Assembly (NCBI GenBank): GCA_963781785.1
Contig: CAWAHD010000002.1
Location: 1,488,001 to 1,552,000, forward strand
DNA from: CAWAHD01 sp963781785
GTDB taxonomy: Bacteria > Planctomycetota > Planctomycetia > Isosphaerales > Isosphaeraceae
Direction: 5' to 3'
Length of the DNA stretch: 64,000 nt
This document shows positions 62,791-64,000 of the stretch, piece by piece. Numbering within the stretch: position 1 is the stretch's first letter; every line of letters starts with the position of its first letter. Under the pieces are notes generated by a model, which saw only the letters and a program-made list of their open reading frames with translations, searched no databases and was not told the DNA's origin. Made by a program: the position numbers and the translations under genes.

Positions 62791-64000
62791 ATGAAAATGT
62801 CGGAGTCGGTCGCGGAACCGCGCCGGCCCCGGACGGGTCACGAGACCAGTCGCGCGCTCGAAATCGGGAAGTTGGCACCGATGAAGACGATGAACAGCGG
62901 CGGCGGATGGGCCGCCATCAAGTATTCGCTGCGGATGGCCAACAGGGTCGGCTGGTGGCAGCTCTGGAAGGCAATGTCGGCAAGGAACGCGTGCAAGACC
63001 TGCCGCGCTGGGCATGGGAGGCCAGAATGGCGGCATGCGCAACGAGGCGGGGCACTGGCCGGAGGTGTGCAAGAAGTCGCTGCAGGCGATGGTCGCAGAT
63101 ATGCAGGGGGCCCTTCGTCCCGGCTTTTTCAACACCTTCAGCCTGGACCAGCTCGCAACGCTGACCCCGCGCGAGCTCGAATGGAGCGGCCGGTTGACCC
63201 ATCCGCTTTACGCCGGCCCTGTCGACACGCATTACCGCGCCATCTCCTGGGACGAGGCCCTCACTCGCTTGGGCGATCGCCTCAAACGCCAGGAGCCCGA
63301 TCACAGCTTTTTCTACGCCAGTGGCCGGTCGTCCAATGAGGCCGGGTTTCTGCTCCAGCTCTTCGCCCGGCTCTACGGTACCAACTACGTCAGCAACTGC
63401 TCGTTCTACTGCCACCAGGCAAGTGGCGTTGGGCTCGGGCGGTCGCTGGGAACCGGCACGGCCACGGTCACCCTCGAAGACGTCGAGCACGCCGACCTGG
63501 TCTTTCTGATCGGAGGCAACCCGGCGTCCAACCACCCGCGGCTGTTGCGAACACTGATGCAGGTCCGCCGCAATGGCGGCGAGGTGATCGTCATCAACCC
63601 GCTCAAGGAAATCGGGCTGGTCAACTTTCGCGTGCCGTCGGACGTTCGAAGCCTTCTGTTCGGCTCCCCGATCGCGAGCCTGTACGTGCAGCCCCACATC
63701 GGCGGCGACATCGCGGTATTGACGGGCGTCGCCAAGATCCTGCTGGAACGTGGCCAGGTCGACCGCGAGTTCATTGCAAGTGCGACCGAGGGATTCGACG
63801 AGTTCGCACGGCAGGTTGAGTCGACCGCCTGGGTCGCGATTGAACGAGACGGCGGCGTGGCCCGGGCTGAGATCGAGCAGATCGCTGCGCGGTACGCCGC
63901 GGCAAAGAACACCGTTTTCGCCTGGACGATGGGGATCACCCACCACGTTCACGGGGTCGCAAACGTCCGGATGATCGTCAACCTCGCCCTCTTGCGCGGC
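62791..64000 (+). CDS. FdhF/YdeP-type molybdopterin oxidoreductase (3' partial, frame break near 63003)
   Basis: ATG 62791 or 62797; no strong ribosome site. MNSGGGWAAIKYSLRMANRVGWWQLWKAMSARNACKTC is in the first frame. At TGCCGCGCTG one extra C throws the frame, and the true continuation ALGMGGQNGGMRNEAGHWPEVCKKSLQAMVADMQGALRPGFF runs open to the window end. The bis-MGD core follows: ISWDEALTRLGDRL, SFFYASGRSSNEAGFLLQLFARLYGTNYVSNCSFYCHQASGVGLG, ADLVFLIGGNPASNHPRLLRTLMQVRRNGGEVIVINP. A CxxC is kept (CKTC), but a full 4Fe-4S set is not visible. Typical for the YdeP branch; substrate unknown. Confidence 0.88.

Noticed and set aside
62918..63952. 344-residue minus-strand ORF
   Set aside because: Antisense to the molybdopterin oxidoreductase, which has clear family motifs on the plus strand running off the window.

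Overview
The window is GC-rich DNA from a planctomycete, most likely from the Isosphaeraceae/Gemmataceae side of the phylum. The evidence is a secreted protein with the LEDRRLLS surface-protein signature, an ECF sigma factor followed by large Ser/Thr kinases with WD40 sensors, a TatC with a long insertion between its first membrane segments, and a palindromic repeat that reads GQAFQPD when translated. The species cannot be named from the sequence alone.

Layout. 1-4 kb: a SnoaL/DUF4440-type protein, a Gly-rich TPR protein and a secreted NHL-like (TIGR03118-type) protein. 4-14.3 kb (minus strand): an ECF sigma factor followed by three receptor-like kinases, with the remnant of a second sigma gene between the last two. 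14.6-20.1 kb: two divergent CHAT-protease genes. One is a 1299-residue protein carrying an LCAT-like hydrolase domain whose nucleophile serine is replaced by glycine. 20-24 kb: a c-type-haem HAMP sensor, a DUF433/DUF5615 toxin-antitoxin pair bracketed by copies of a tRNA-Leu 3' end, a DEDD exonuclease, tRNA-Leu and tRNA-Ser. 24-30 kb: housekeeping genes (bifunctional nuclease, valS, DinB, citramalate synthase). 30.8-35 kb: a BlaI/M56 pair and three Hsp20 genes behind a good sigma-54 promoter. 35.5-39 kb: an outer-membrane protein, an FprA-like metallo-beta-lactamase protein and a nitroreductase.

36.8-47 kb is an accessory island. Five or six toxin-antitoxin modules (MazEF-like, DUF3368/UPF0175, HicAB, two PIN pairs) are interspersed with six copies of one unknown gene family. 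Only the copy at 45.4 kb is intact; the others are truncated, frameshifted or interrupted by a 90-bp dispersed repeat. 47-56 kb is an insertion-sequence pile: an ISAzo13-type element nested inside an IS4-type element, then two DDE/rve transposon units. 56.6-59.3 kb holds a primase/helicase-like gene, four spaced copies of a 12-bp iteron-like motif, and a 13-copy, 40-bp palindromic tandem array. The window closes with a small membrane protein, a CobA-HemD fusion, TatC, and the start of an FdhF/YdeP-type molybdopterin oxidoreductase that runs off the right edge.

About 15 genes carry single-base frame breaks, including the essential valS, mostly in GC-rich runs. Sequencing or assembly indels are therefore the likeliest explanation for many of the frameshifts, and these genes are annotated at their reconstructed full extent. 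By contrast, truncations, shared insertions and large internal deletions (the sigma remnant, the island copies, the split tRNA) look like real genome decay.
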